This document shows, in pieces, positions 1 through 4,966 of a stretch of DNA of 7,070 bases. A model generated the notes under the pieces. That model was not told where the DNA came from, did no database searches, and saw only the letters and a list, made by a program, of their open reading frames with translations. The stretch's first letter is position 1, and every line of letters starts with the position of its first letter. The stretch covers positions 1-7,070 of the forward strand of contig JABSRR010000066.1 in assembly GCA_013215025.1 (NCBI GenBank), read 5' to 3'. Both the position numbers and the translations under genes were made by a program. The DNA is from Pseudomonadales bacterium. Lineage in GTDB: Bacteria; Pseudomonadota; Gammaproteobacteria; Pseudomonadales; DT-91.

Positions 1-1
1 G

Positions 2-526
2 ACTCATCTGCCGATTCACCGTCGAGCTAGACAGGGTATTGGCTATTTACCGCAAGAAGCCTCTATTTTTCGCAAAATGACGGTAGAGGATAATATTTTA
101 TCCATCCTTGAAACGCGCAAAGGACTGAAGAAAGCGCAGCGATTAGCGATCATGGAAGAGCTACTCGAGGAATTTCACATTGGCCATATCCGCAACAGCT
201 TAGGTATGGCCCTATCTGGCGGCGAGCGAAGACGGGTTGAAATCGCGCGCGCACTGGCCTGTGACCCAGTATTTATTTTACTGGATGAGCCTTTTGCCGG
301 CGTTGACCCCATCTCCATTGGCGACATCAAAAAGATTATTCGCCAGCTGCAAGCACGCAATATTGGCGTATTAATCACTGACCATAATGTACGCGAAACG
401 CTCGATATATGTGAACAGGCTTATATTGTTGGCAACGGGATTATTATCGCTGAGGGCGATGCAGAAGCGGTGCTGAATAATCAACGTGTTAAAGATATTT
501 ATCTAGGCGAGCAGTTCACGCTTTAG
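2..526 (+). CDS. lptB: LPS export ABC transporter ATP-binding protein LptB (5' truncated by window edge)
   Basis: LptB is the cytoplasmic ATPase of the LptB2FGC complex, which extracts lipopolysaccharide from the inner membrane and drives it towards the outer membrane. The frame is open from base 2 and gives 174 residues. The E. coli protein has 241, so about 67 N-terminal residues, including the Walker A loop, lie outside the window. Visible ABC landmarks, in order, are the Q-loop (YLPQE, residues 15-19 of the fragment), the signature LSGGERRR, Walker B FILLDEP, the D-loop AGVD and the H-switch LITDHN. The family-typical ending YLGEQF is followed by a TAG stop. The Met codon at 77 is internal, because conserved sequence continues upstream of it. 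In relatives lptB is preceded by lptA and lptC and followed by rpoN, as here. Identification is secure. Confidence 0.97.
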   Translation, partial: THLPIHRRARQGIGYLPQEASIFRKMTVEDNILSILETRKGLKKAQRLAIMEELLEEFHIGHIRNSLGMALSGGERRRVEIARALACDPVFILLDEPFAGVDPISIGDIKKIIRQLQARNIGVLITDHNVRETLDICEQAYIVGNGIIIAEGDAEAVLNNQRVKDIYLGEQFTL

Positions 527-789
527 TGGATTGTGATTAGTTTACCGCTGTTTATTAAGACATAATGAACAATGCAGTAGCCGTAAAATTTACTTTAGAA
601 TCAAAATTCTCCCTACGGTAAAGATTGACCATAAGCCGACAAACGCGCAGATAAGCATGATCTTGCGCTACACAAATGACGTAATCATTGCTATATTGCA
701 ATCTCATGTAAAACTTAAGCAATAGTCATTCCAAATTTTTATTTTCCTTAGTTTAGCGTCTTCTATGCGCCTAGCCCCTTGGATGTAGT
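527..789 (+). other. lptB-rpoN intergenic region with small inverted repeats
   Basis: This 263-base gap has no convincing ORF and no U-tract terminator. It holds several short symmetric elements: TTTACCG at 541-547 matching CGGTAAA at 616-622, CCGTA at 581-585 matching TACGG at 614-618, and the small hairpin AGAAT-CAAA-ATTCT at 597-610. ATTGC at 687-691 is mirrored by GCAAT at 698-702 around TATATT. The TATATT at 692-697 is a possible -10 element for rpoN, but I see no good -35 at 16-18 bases. TTGACC at 625-630 is a possible -35 without a good -10. An rpoN promoter is likely somewhere here but cannot be pinned down. The rpoN start has only a weak TGGA-like ribosome site. Confidence 0.4.
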
Positions 790-1086
790 ATGAAACAGTC
801 ATTGCAGTTAAAATTAGGGACCTCCCTAACCATGACGCCTCAACTGCAGCAGGCGATCAAACTACTGCAGTTATCTACCCTCGACTTACAACAAGAAATT
901 CAAGAAGCGCTAGACTCAAATCCAATGCTAGAAGTGGATGAATTCGAGGATGCTTCACCATCGGATACTGCAGAACATACAAATCTGAATGAAAATGCTG
1001 TGCAAGAGCGCGATAACGCTGAAAACCTCGCAGGAGCTGATGACAACACTGCTGCCGGCATGGATACTGCAATAGAACTGCAATAG
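790..1086 (+). CDS. rpoN: Sigma-54 N-terminal fragment (Region I plus part of acidic Region II)
   Basis: This is the upstream open part of the interrupted rpoN, 98 codons. Residues 1-50 are a typical sigma-54 Region I: glutamine- and leucine-rich, beginning [10 protein letters not shown], with the conserved [15 protein letters not shown] stretch and the SNPMLE motif. Region I contacts the activator and holds the polymerase closed until ATP hydrolysis. Residues from about 51 on are acidic, low-complexity linker (Region II). The final codons (Glu-Leu-Gln, then TAG) are out-of-frame reading of the tandem repeat, not native sequence. The ATG at 790 fits the family start exactly, although the preceding ribosome site is weak. 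As annotated, this fragment would lack all core-binding and DNA-binding parts. Confidence 0.8.
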   Translation: MKQSLQLKLGTSLTMTPQLQQAIKLLQLSTLDLQQEIQEALDSNPMLEVDEFEDASPSDTAEHTNLNENAVQERDNAENLAGADDNTAAGMDTAIELQ

Positions 1087-1112
1087 ACACTGCAATAGAC
1101 ACTGCAATAGAT
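1066..1112 (+). repeat. 12-bp tandem repeat, about four copies, in the rpoN linker
   Basis: The unit ACTGCAATAGAC occurs as 1066-1076 (11 bases, last base missing), 1077-1088, 1089-1100 and 1101-1112 (ending T instead of C). A degenerate remnant, ACTACAGATACTGCT, follows. Read in the rpoN frame the unit encodes Thr-Ala-Ile-Asp, within the naturally variable acidic Region II linker. Because 12 is a multiple of three, gain or loss of whole units would keep the frame. The single-base shortfall in the first unit does not, and it causes the frameshift. Confidence 0.93.
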
Positions 1113-1178
1113 ACTACAGATACTGCTGCTCCCGAACTTGATATTAACGCTTCAGAGACTGCGTCACTGCCAGAAGAC

Positions 1179-2375
1179 TTGCCAGTTGACAGCCAGTGGG
1201 ACGATATTTATCAGGCAGAATTTCAGGGCAGCTCGCTGGCCACCCCGGTCAATGATGAAATGAACTGGGATGAGCGCAATACTAGTGCTGAAACCTTGCA
1301 AGATAAATTGTATTGGCAGCTCAATGTTACTCGCTTAGTAGACAGTGACCGCCTAATGGCCGAAGCTATCATCGATGCCGTAGCGCCATCAGGCTTCTTA
1401 TCCTTAACTCCGGAAGATATCTTTAACAATATTCAGACGGATGCTGATATTGACTTTGAAGAATTTGAAGCCGTTCGAAAACTTATTCAACATTTTGAAC
1501 CCGTTGGCTCTGCCAGTACGGGTTTACAGGAATGCCTGCTGATTCAACTTAACCAGCTGCCCAATAACACCCCTTTTGTAAACGATGCCAAGCTGATTGT
1601 TTCGCGTTATTTACAACTGCTAGCCAGCCACGATTATGCGCAACTAAAACGCCGAACCCGTTTTAAAGATGGCAGGCTGCGCGAAACCGTAGAATTGATT
1701 CAAAGCTTAACGCCTCAGCCCGGAGACAGCATTGACGCCGGCGACACCGAATACATTATGCCGGATGTATATGTGAAACGCGCTGAAAATGCTTGGACAG
1801 TCGAGCTGAACGGGGATTGCGCGCCGAAACTTAAAATTAATGATCAATATGCCGCGCTGATCAAACGTGCTGACCAATCTGAAGACAATAACTTTTTACG
1901 TGATAATCTGCAGGAAGCACGCTGGTTTATAAAAAGTCTGCAAAGCCGCAACGAAACGCTGCTGAAAGTAGCCAGCAAGATTGTTGAGCATCAGCGGGGC
2001 TTTCTTGAACATGGCGAAGAAGCAATGAAACCGCTGATCTTAGCTGATATTGCGCAAGAAGTTGATATGCATGAATCAACGATTTCTAGGGTTACCACCA
2101 GAAAATATATGCTAACCCCGAGAGGCATTTACGAGCTTAAGTACTTTTTCTCCAGTCATGTTGGCACTGAATCGGGCGGCGAATGCTCGTCCACCGCAAT
2201 TCGTGCGATGATTAAAAAATTAGTACAGCAAGAAGAAAGTCGTAAGCCCTTGTCAGACAACAAAATTGCCCAATTATTATCAGAACAGGGTATTAAAGTC
2301 GCCAGGCGTACAGTGGCTAAGTACCGCGAATCCATGCATATCCCTCCATCCAACGAACGTAAGCGTCTGTCCTAA
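1179..2375 (+). CDS. rpoN: Sigma-54 C-terminal fragment (core-binding and DNA-binding regions)
   Basis: This is the downstream open part of rpoN, 398 codons if counted from a TTG at 1179. The true frame continues upstream through the repeat. The first in-frame ATG is at 1260, and neither position has a strong ribosome site, so independent translation is doubtful. Numbering from the TTG: residues 2-11 (PVDSQWDDIY) are the conserved end of Region II, about 30-260 the core-binding domain including EARWFIKSLQSRNETLL (246-262), 288-308 the helix-turn-helix that reads the -12 element (ADIAQEVDMHESTISR), and 375-384 the RpoN box ARRTVAKYRE that recognises the -24 element (bases 2301-2330). The C-terminus is complete. 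Sigma-54 lacking Region I is known from other species to keep core and promoter binding but lose normal activator control. Confidence 0.75.
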   Translation: MPVDSQWDDIYQAEFQGSSLATPVNDEMNWDERNTSAETLQDKLYWQLNVTRLVDSDRLMAEAIIDAVAPSGFLSLTPEDIFNNIQTDADIDFEEFEAVRKLIQHFEPVGSASTGLQECLLIQLNQLPNNTPFVNDAKLIVSRYLQLLASHDYAQLKRRTRFKDGRLRETVELIQSLTPQPGDSIDAGDTEYIMPDVYVKRAENAWTVELNGDCAPKLKINDQYAALIKRADQSEDNNFLRDNLQEARWFIKSLQSRNETLLKVASKIVEHQRGFLEHGEEAMKPLILADIAQEVDMHESTISRVTTRKYMLTPRGIYELKYFFSSHVGTESGGECSSTAIRAMIKKLVQQEESRKPLSDNKIAQLLSEQGIKVARRTVAKYRESMHIPPSNERKRLS

Positions 2376-2670
2376 TTCGTCTTAAAGCGATTATTTTTTG
2401 AACAATTTAACTACCCAAGCTGCAAAAAAGGGTGTATAAAATAGTTCTGTTTGATGTAAACGTTAAGCACGAAATTGAACATCTACTTTCAATTTTGCTG
2501 GCTGTGCTGCCCGTAACCGCCTCATCAGCCTGCACTTAATAGCATCCTTCAGCTTCAGGTTATTGTTGTTTACAACACGATTAAAATCGCAAGATTTGCA
2601 AGTGAACAACGCGTTTTGTGAACACAAGACTGCATCACTTGCCCTACCAATACGACAAGAGGAGTCGCTT
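2376..2670 (+). other. rpoN-hpf intergenic region / long hpf leader
   Basis: These 295 bases contain no supported gene. A TATAAA box at 2435-2440 (GTGTATAAAAT) is a possible -10 without a clear -35. An AT-rich inverted repeat pairs AAATTGAA at 2472-2479 with TTCAATTT at 2488-2495. A compact palindrome, TGTTGT-TT-ACAACA, lies at 2564-2577. The hpf frame is open upstream to a TTG at 2563, but those 36 codons do not resemble the Hpf family, and the strong ribosome site lies much later. I therefore treat this stretch as untranslated leader or promoter region. I see no rpoN terminator with a U-tract and no -24/-12 sigma-54 promoter. Confidence 0.4.
2657..2664 (+). promoter_or_regulatory. Strong ribosome binding site that fixes the hpf start
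   Basis: The sequence CAAGAGGAG ending at 2664 lies 6-7 bases before the ATG at 2671. It is the best Shine-Dalgarno match in the window. It supports the 108-residue Hpf over the longer reading that begins at the TTG at 2563. Confidence 0.8.
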
Positions 2671-2997
2671 ATGCAAATAAAAATCAGTGGTCACCATATT
2701 GAAGTAACTGACGCATTAAGATCCCATGTGCTGACAAAAATGGACAAACTAGAGCGCCATTTTGACCATATCACCAACGCCAATGTCACGCTTTGCGTTG
2801 AAAAACAGCGGCAAAAAGCCGATGCGCGCGTTCACATAGCCGGTAACGACATCGTTGCACAGGCTGAGTCAGCCGATATGTATGGCTCGATTGATTCGCT
2901 GGTGGAAAAACTCGATCGACAAATTCTGAAACATAAAGAAAAAATTGTCTCACGGCGACATGACAACAGTGCAAGAGCCCAAATAGCCACTGCATAA
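2671..2997 (+). CDS. hpf: Ribosome hibernation promoting factor, short form (Hpf / YhbH)
   Basis: Hpf binds the 30S decoding centre in stationary phase and, with Rmf in gammaproteobacteria, helps form inactive 100S ribosome dimers. The 108-residue product begins MQIKISGHHIEVTDAL and contains the family's beta-alpha-beta fold features: LRSHVLTKMDKLERHFDHI (helix 1), VHIAGNDIVAQAESADMYGSIDSLVEKLDRQI (strand plus helix 2) and the basic tail LKHKEKIVSRR. It matches the short Hpf class (95 residues in E. coli, slightly longer in pseudomonads) and lacks the C-terminal dimerisation domain of long Hpf. The ATG at 2671 is chosen for its strong ribosome site and family alignment. It lies between rpoN and ptsN as in many proteobacteria, but a terminator directly follows it. 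Confidence 0.95.
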   Translation: MQIKISGHHIEVTDALRSHVLTKMDKLERHFDHITNANVTLCVEKQRQKADARVHIAGNDIVAQAESADMYGSIDSLVEKLDRQILKHKEKIVSRRHDNSARAQIATA

Positions 2998-3010
2998 TAG
3001 AGAGTTAAGC

Positions 3011-3046
3011 AAAAGCCCAGTCAATCGACTGGGCTTTTTATTTTTT
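3011..3046 (+). terminator. Intrinsic terminator after hpf
   Basis: A perfect 12-bp stem, AAAAGCCCAGTC (3011-3022) and GACTGGGCTTTT (3027-3038), with an AATC loop, is followed by a T-rich run to 3046. It starts 13 bases after the hpf stop codon. It should end most transcripts from rpoN/hpf before ptsN. The A-rich left arm opposite the T-run could give some function on the other strand as well. Confidence 0.93.
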
Positions 3047-3061
3047 AGCCTTTTCACTGCT

Positions 3062-3085
3062 TCAATCAAAACATAGCTTGATTGA
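3062..3085 (+). repeat. Inverted repeat between the hpf terminator and ptsN
   Basis: TCAATCAA at 3062-3069 is matched perfectly by TTGATTGA at 3078-3085, with an 8-base spacer. It lies about 155 bases before ptsN and 15 bases after the hpf terminator. It has no U-tract, so it is not a second terminator. It may be an operator-like site or chance; the sequence alone does not decide. Confidence 0.5.
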
Positions 3086-3183
3086 GCATGTTCTAAGCAA
3101 ATCAGCTATTCATCGCAGCCAAAAAAATCAGCCTACTTTTTATAAAACAGCTTAATCTTATCTGGATAAATTGCATATTCCGC

Positions 3184-3211
3184 TTGAGCCGATAATCGAT
3201 AAGAGTAGAAT
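3184..3211 (+). promoter_or_regulatory. Candidate sigma-70-type promoter for ptsN-rapZ-ptsO
   Basis: TTGAGC at 3184-3189 and TAGAAT at 3206-3211 are separated by 16 bases, placing the predicted start of transcription about 20-25 bases before the ptsN ATG. Each box matches four or five of six consensus positions. The position, between a strong terminator and the first gene of a compact group, makes a promoter here likely. An alternative -10, TATAAA, lies further upstream at about 3139-3144. Confidence 0.4.
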
Positions 3212-3240
3212 AAGCTGTAAATAGTTGATGTGTCTTTTGT

Positions 3241-3714
3241 ATGGTTAGTCAATCCTTAAAACAAGAGCAACCGATTTCCTTACAGCCCGAATATGTGCTT
3301 AATCATGTTAAAGCAAATAGTAAAAAAAGGGCCCTACAATACGCTGCCGAATTGATCAGTCAAGATGCTGACCATATCGATGGCGAGCTCGTCTTTGAGC
3401 AGCTCATAGCCAGAGAAAAGCTAGGCAGCACTGGCTTAGGCAACGGCATCGCAATACCACATTGTAGATGTGAATTTATCCAACAGGCACGCACAGCCTT
3501 GCTCACTTTAGAACAAGCTATTGACTTTGATGCTGTAGACGGCAATCCGGTTGATATTATTTTTGTTGTAGTGGTACCTGCCGATGCTAACGAGCAACAT
3601 CTAGCCACACTAGCCAATCTTGCAAAGCTGCTTGAAAATGCAGAATATCGCAATAAATTACGTAAAGCCTCATCGAACAGCGAACTTTTCGAACAAGCAC
3701 TGGCATTCATCTAA
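3241..3714 (+). CDS. ptsN: Nitrogen-PTS EIIA component PtsN (EIIA-Ntr)
   Basis: PtsN is the terminal phospho-acceptor of the regulatory nitrogen PTS (PtsP to PtsO to PtsN). It transports no sugar; it controls other proteins according to its phosphorylation state, for example potassium uptake systems in E. coli. The 157-residue product is a single PTS EIIA type-2 domain. The motif REKLGSTGLGNGIAIPHCR (58-76) carries the phosphorylated His74, and the FDAVDGNPVDIIFVVVVP strand pair and C-terminal helix match the family. The N-terminal 15 or so residues are not conserved, and there is no clear Shine-Dalgarno sequence before the ATG at 3241, so the exact start is less certain than the gene. A 36-base gap separates it from rapZ. 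Unlike the usual hpf-ptsN arrangement, it is cut off from hpf by a terminator. Confidence 0.95.
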   Translation: MVSQSLKQEQPISLQPEYVLNHVKANSKKRALQYAAELISQDADHIDGELVFEQLIAREKLGSTGLGNGIAIPHCRCEFIQQARTALLTLEQAIDFDAVDGNPVDIIFVVVVPADANEQHLATLANLAKLLENAEYRNKLRKASSNSELFEQALAFI

Positions 3715-3750
3715 AATAAGGCGTATCGATAACGTTAGTGATTATAGCCA

Positions 3751-4614
3751 ATGAAATTAGTAATTATAAGCGGCAGCTCAGGCTCCGGCAAAAGTACCGC
3801 ATTAAAAGTTCTAGAAGATATTGGTTTTTATTGCATTGACAACCTTCCTGCCAGATTACTGCCGGCACTTATTGAACAATACATCGCCGAACCTGACAGC
3901 CAATTAGCAACTTGTATTGATGCCAGAAATACGCCTGAGAATATTGCCAGTATTAGTGAAACTTTATCAGCATTGCCCGAATCACTGAATATCGAAATCC
4001 TGTTTCTCGACGCCACCGAAGATGTGCTCATTCAACGTTTCAGTGAAACCCGTCGCAAGCACCCCCTGTCTGACGCTGACACCAGCTTAAAAAGTGCAAT
4101 TCAGAAAGAGCGTAATATTCTCGACCCAATTATTCAAATTGCTGACCTGCATATCAATACCAATCAGATGAATGTGCATGATTTACGCAGCCTAATTAAA
4201 AAACGCTTACAGGCTGCAAGCACAGATAAAAGCATGTCACTGTTATTCACCTCATTTGGTTTCAAACATGGTATACCGGTAGATGCAGACATGGTTTTTG
4301 ATGTTCGCTGCCTGCCCAACCCGCACTGGGAACCCTTACTGCGAGAGATGACAGGTCTAGATCAACCGGTACGTGCTTTCTTATCGGCACAAGAAGATGT
4401 CAATGCCATGCTTAATGACATTGCCAGCTATCTAACTACCTGGCTGCCTGCATTTATCGATAGCAACAGAAGCTACGCGACGGTTGCTATCGGCTGCACC
4501 GGCGGACAACATCGCTCAGTTTATATCAGTAGCAAGCTTCAACAAATGTTTGCCTCTGATTACCCAAGCTGTCAAATTTTTCACCGAGAAATAGATAAAC
4601 TCACGCATGCATGA
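3751..4614 (+). CDS. rapZ: RNase adapter protein RapZ (YvcJ-type P-loop protein)
   Basis: In E. coli RapZ binds the small RNAs GlmY and GlmZ and guides RNase E to GlmZ, so tuning glucosamine-6-phosphate synthase. Outside the enterics the RNA targets are mostly unknown. The 287-residue product (E. coli 284) has a Walker A GSSGSGKST (8-16), the family mark GFYCIDNLP (25-33), a Walker B-like ILFLDA (83-88), SETRRKHPL (98-106), and a C-terminal domain with FGFKHGIPVDAD (169-180), DVRCLPNPHW (184-193) and IGCTGGQHRSV (247-257). The extreme C-terminus (IDKLTHA) lacks the cluster of basic residues that ends the E. coli protein and is tied to RNA binding there. It follows ptsN by 36 bases and overlaps ptsO by 8, indicating co-transcription. 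Confidence 0.96.
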   Translation: MKLVIISGSSGSGKSTALKVLEDIGFYCIDNLPARLLPALIEQYIAEPDSQLATCIDARNTPENIASISETLSALPESLNIEILFLDATEDVLIQRFSETRRKHPLSDADTSLKSAIQKERNILDPIIQIADLHINTNQMNVHDLRSLIKKRLQAASTDKSMSLLFTSFGFKHGIPVDADMVFDVRCLPNPHWEPLLREMTGLDQPVRAFLSAQEDVNAMLNDIASYLTTWLPAFIDSNRSYATVAIGCTGGQHRSVYISSKLQQMFASDYPSCQIFHREIDKLTHA

Positions 4615-4882
4615 TTCAACCAGTACGGTAAAAATTATCAATCAAAAAGGCCTGCATGCCAGAGCCTCTATTAAACTATCAGAGCTTGCGAGCTCTTTTG
4701 AAAGCAACATCAGCTTAACTAACGATACAACTCAAGCTGATGCAAAAAACATATTGCAACTAATGATGCTTGCTGCTAGCCGAGGCAGTACTTTGACCTT
4801 GCATTGCCAGGGCACTGATGCCTTAAACGCTGAACAGGCGATCCATTCTTTAATCAATAATTACTTTGAAGAAAGTCACTAA
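4607..4882 (+). CDS. ptsO: Nitrogen-PTS phosphocarrier protein NPr (PtsO, HPr family)
   Basis: NPr passes phosphate from EI-Ntr (PtsP) to PtsN. The 91-residue product is a full HPr-fold domain. The active-site motif KGLHARAS (14-21) contains the phosphorylated His17 followed by the conserved Arg19. The AKNILQLMMLAASRG stretch (46-60) matches the NPr helix. The position equivalent to HPr Ser46 is Asn48, so HPr-kinase-type serine control is not expected, as usual in NPr. The start ATG overlaps the rapZ stop (ATGCATGA, 4607-4614) and has no strong ribosome site, which suggests translational coupling to rapZ. A second ATG at 4611 is out of frame and stops after six codons. No sugar PTS genes lie nearby, consistent with a purely regulatory role. 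Confidence 0.94.
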   Translation: MHDSTSTVKIINQKGLHARASIKLSELASSFESNISLTNDTTQADAKNILQLMMLAASRGSTLTLHCQGTDALNAEQAIHSLINNYFEESH

Positions 4883-4907
4883 TTACTTGAGCATTAAGCA
4901 TTTTACA

Positions 4908-4952
4908 TTGAGATAAGCTACCATTTAATTAATAATACTCTATTAATTTAAT
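4908..4952 (+). promoter_or_regulatory. Candidate mgtE promoter embedded in an AT-rich inverted repeat
   Basis: TTGAGA at 4908-4913 and AATAAT at 4931-4936 are 17 bases apart, 30 bases before the mgtE ATG. The -10 side overlaps an inverted repeat, AATTAATA (4927-4934) and TATTAATT (4941-4948) around ATACTC; with a one-base offset the symmetry reaches 4924-4952. It could be a promoter with an overlapping operator, or simply AT-rich DNA. Confidence 0.3.
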
Positions 4953-4966
4953 GACAGATTATTCGC

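Larger units (their letters stand above)
790..2375 (+). pseudogene. rpoN: RNA polymerase sigma-54 factor RpoN, reading frame broken by a 1-base deletion
   Basis: Sigma-54 directs RNA polymerase to -24/-12 promoters that need ATP-driven enhancer-binding activators. The coding sequence is complete from Region I to the C-terminal RpoN box but changes frame once. The first part (790-1086) ends at a TAG inside a 12-bp tandem repeat; the rest is in the -1 frame, open from 1044 to the TAA at 2375. The first repeat unit (1066-1076) has 11 bases where the next three have 12. Adding one pyrimidine after 1076 restores Asp and joins both parts into a 528-residue protein, against 477 in E. coli and about 500 in Pseudomonas; the excess lies in the acidic linker. 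No other lesion is visible, and the helix-turn-helix and RpoN box are intact. It may be a sequencing error, a recent mutation or a truly split gene. I see no classical slippery heptamer that would support programmed frameshifting. Confidence 0.85.

Noticed and set aside
875..1102. A minus-strand ORF antisense to rpoN Region I and the linker
   Set aside because: It is a shadow of the conserved rpoN coding sequence and the repeat, with unnatural composition and no ribosome site or recognisable family.
2162..2178. TGGCAC within rpoN as the -24 half of a sigma-54 promoter
   Set aside because: The required GC-containing -12 element (TTGCA/T) is not at the correct spacing, and the site is inside coding sequence.
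2563..2670. A 36-codon N-terminal extension of Hpf starting at TTG 2563
   Set aside because: The added residues do not resemble Hpf. A strong GAGGAG ribosome site precedes the ATG at 2671, and the family starts with MQI there.
3360..3710. A 116-codon minus-strand ORF opposite ptsN
   Set aside because: Serine- and alanine-rich shadow of the ptsN reading frame. ptsN itself is fully conserved, including the active-site histidine.
4883..4966. A Mg2+-sensing M-box riboswitch before mgtE
   Set aside because: The gap is only 84 bases and strongly AT-rich, too short for the M-box fold, with none of its conserved GC-rich stems visible.
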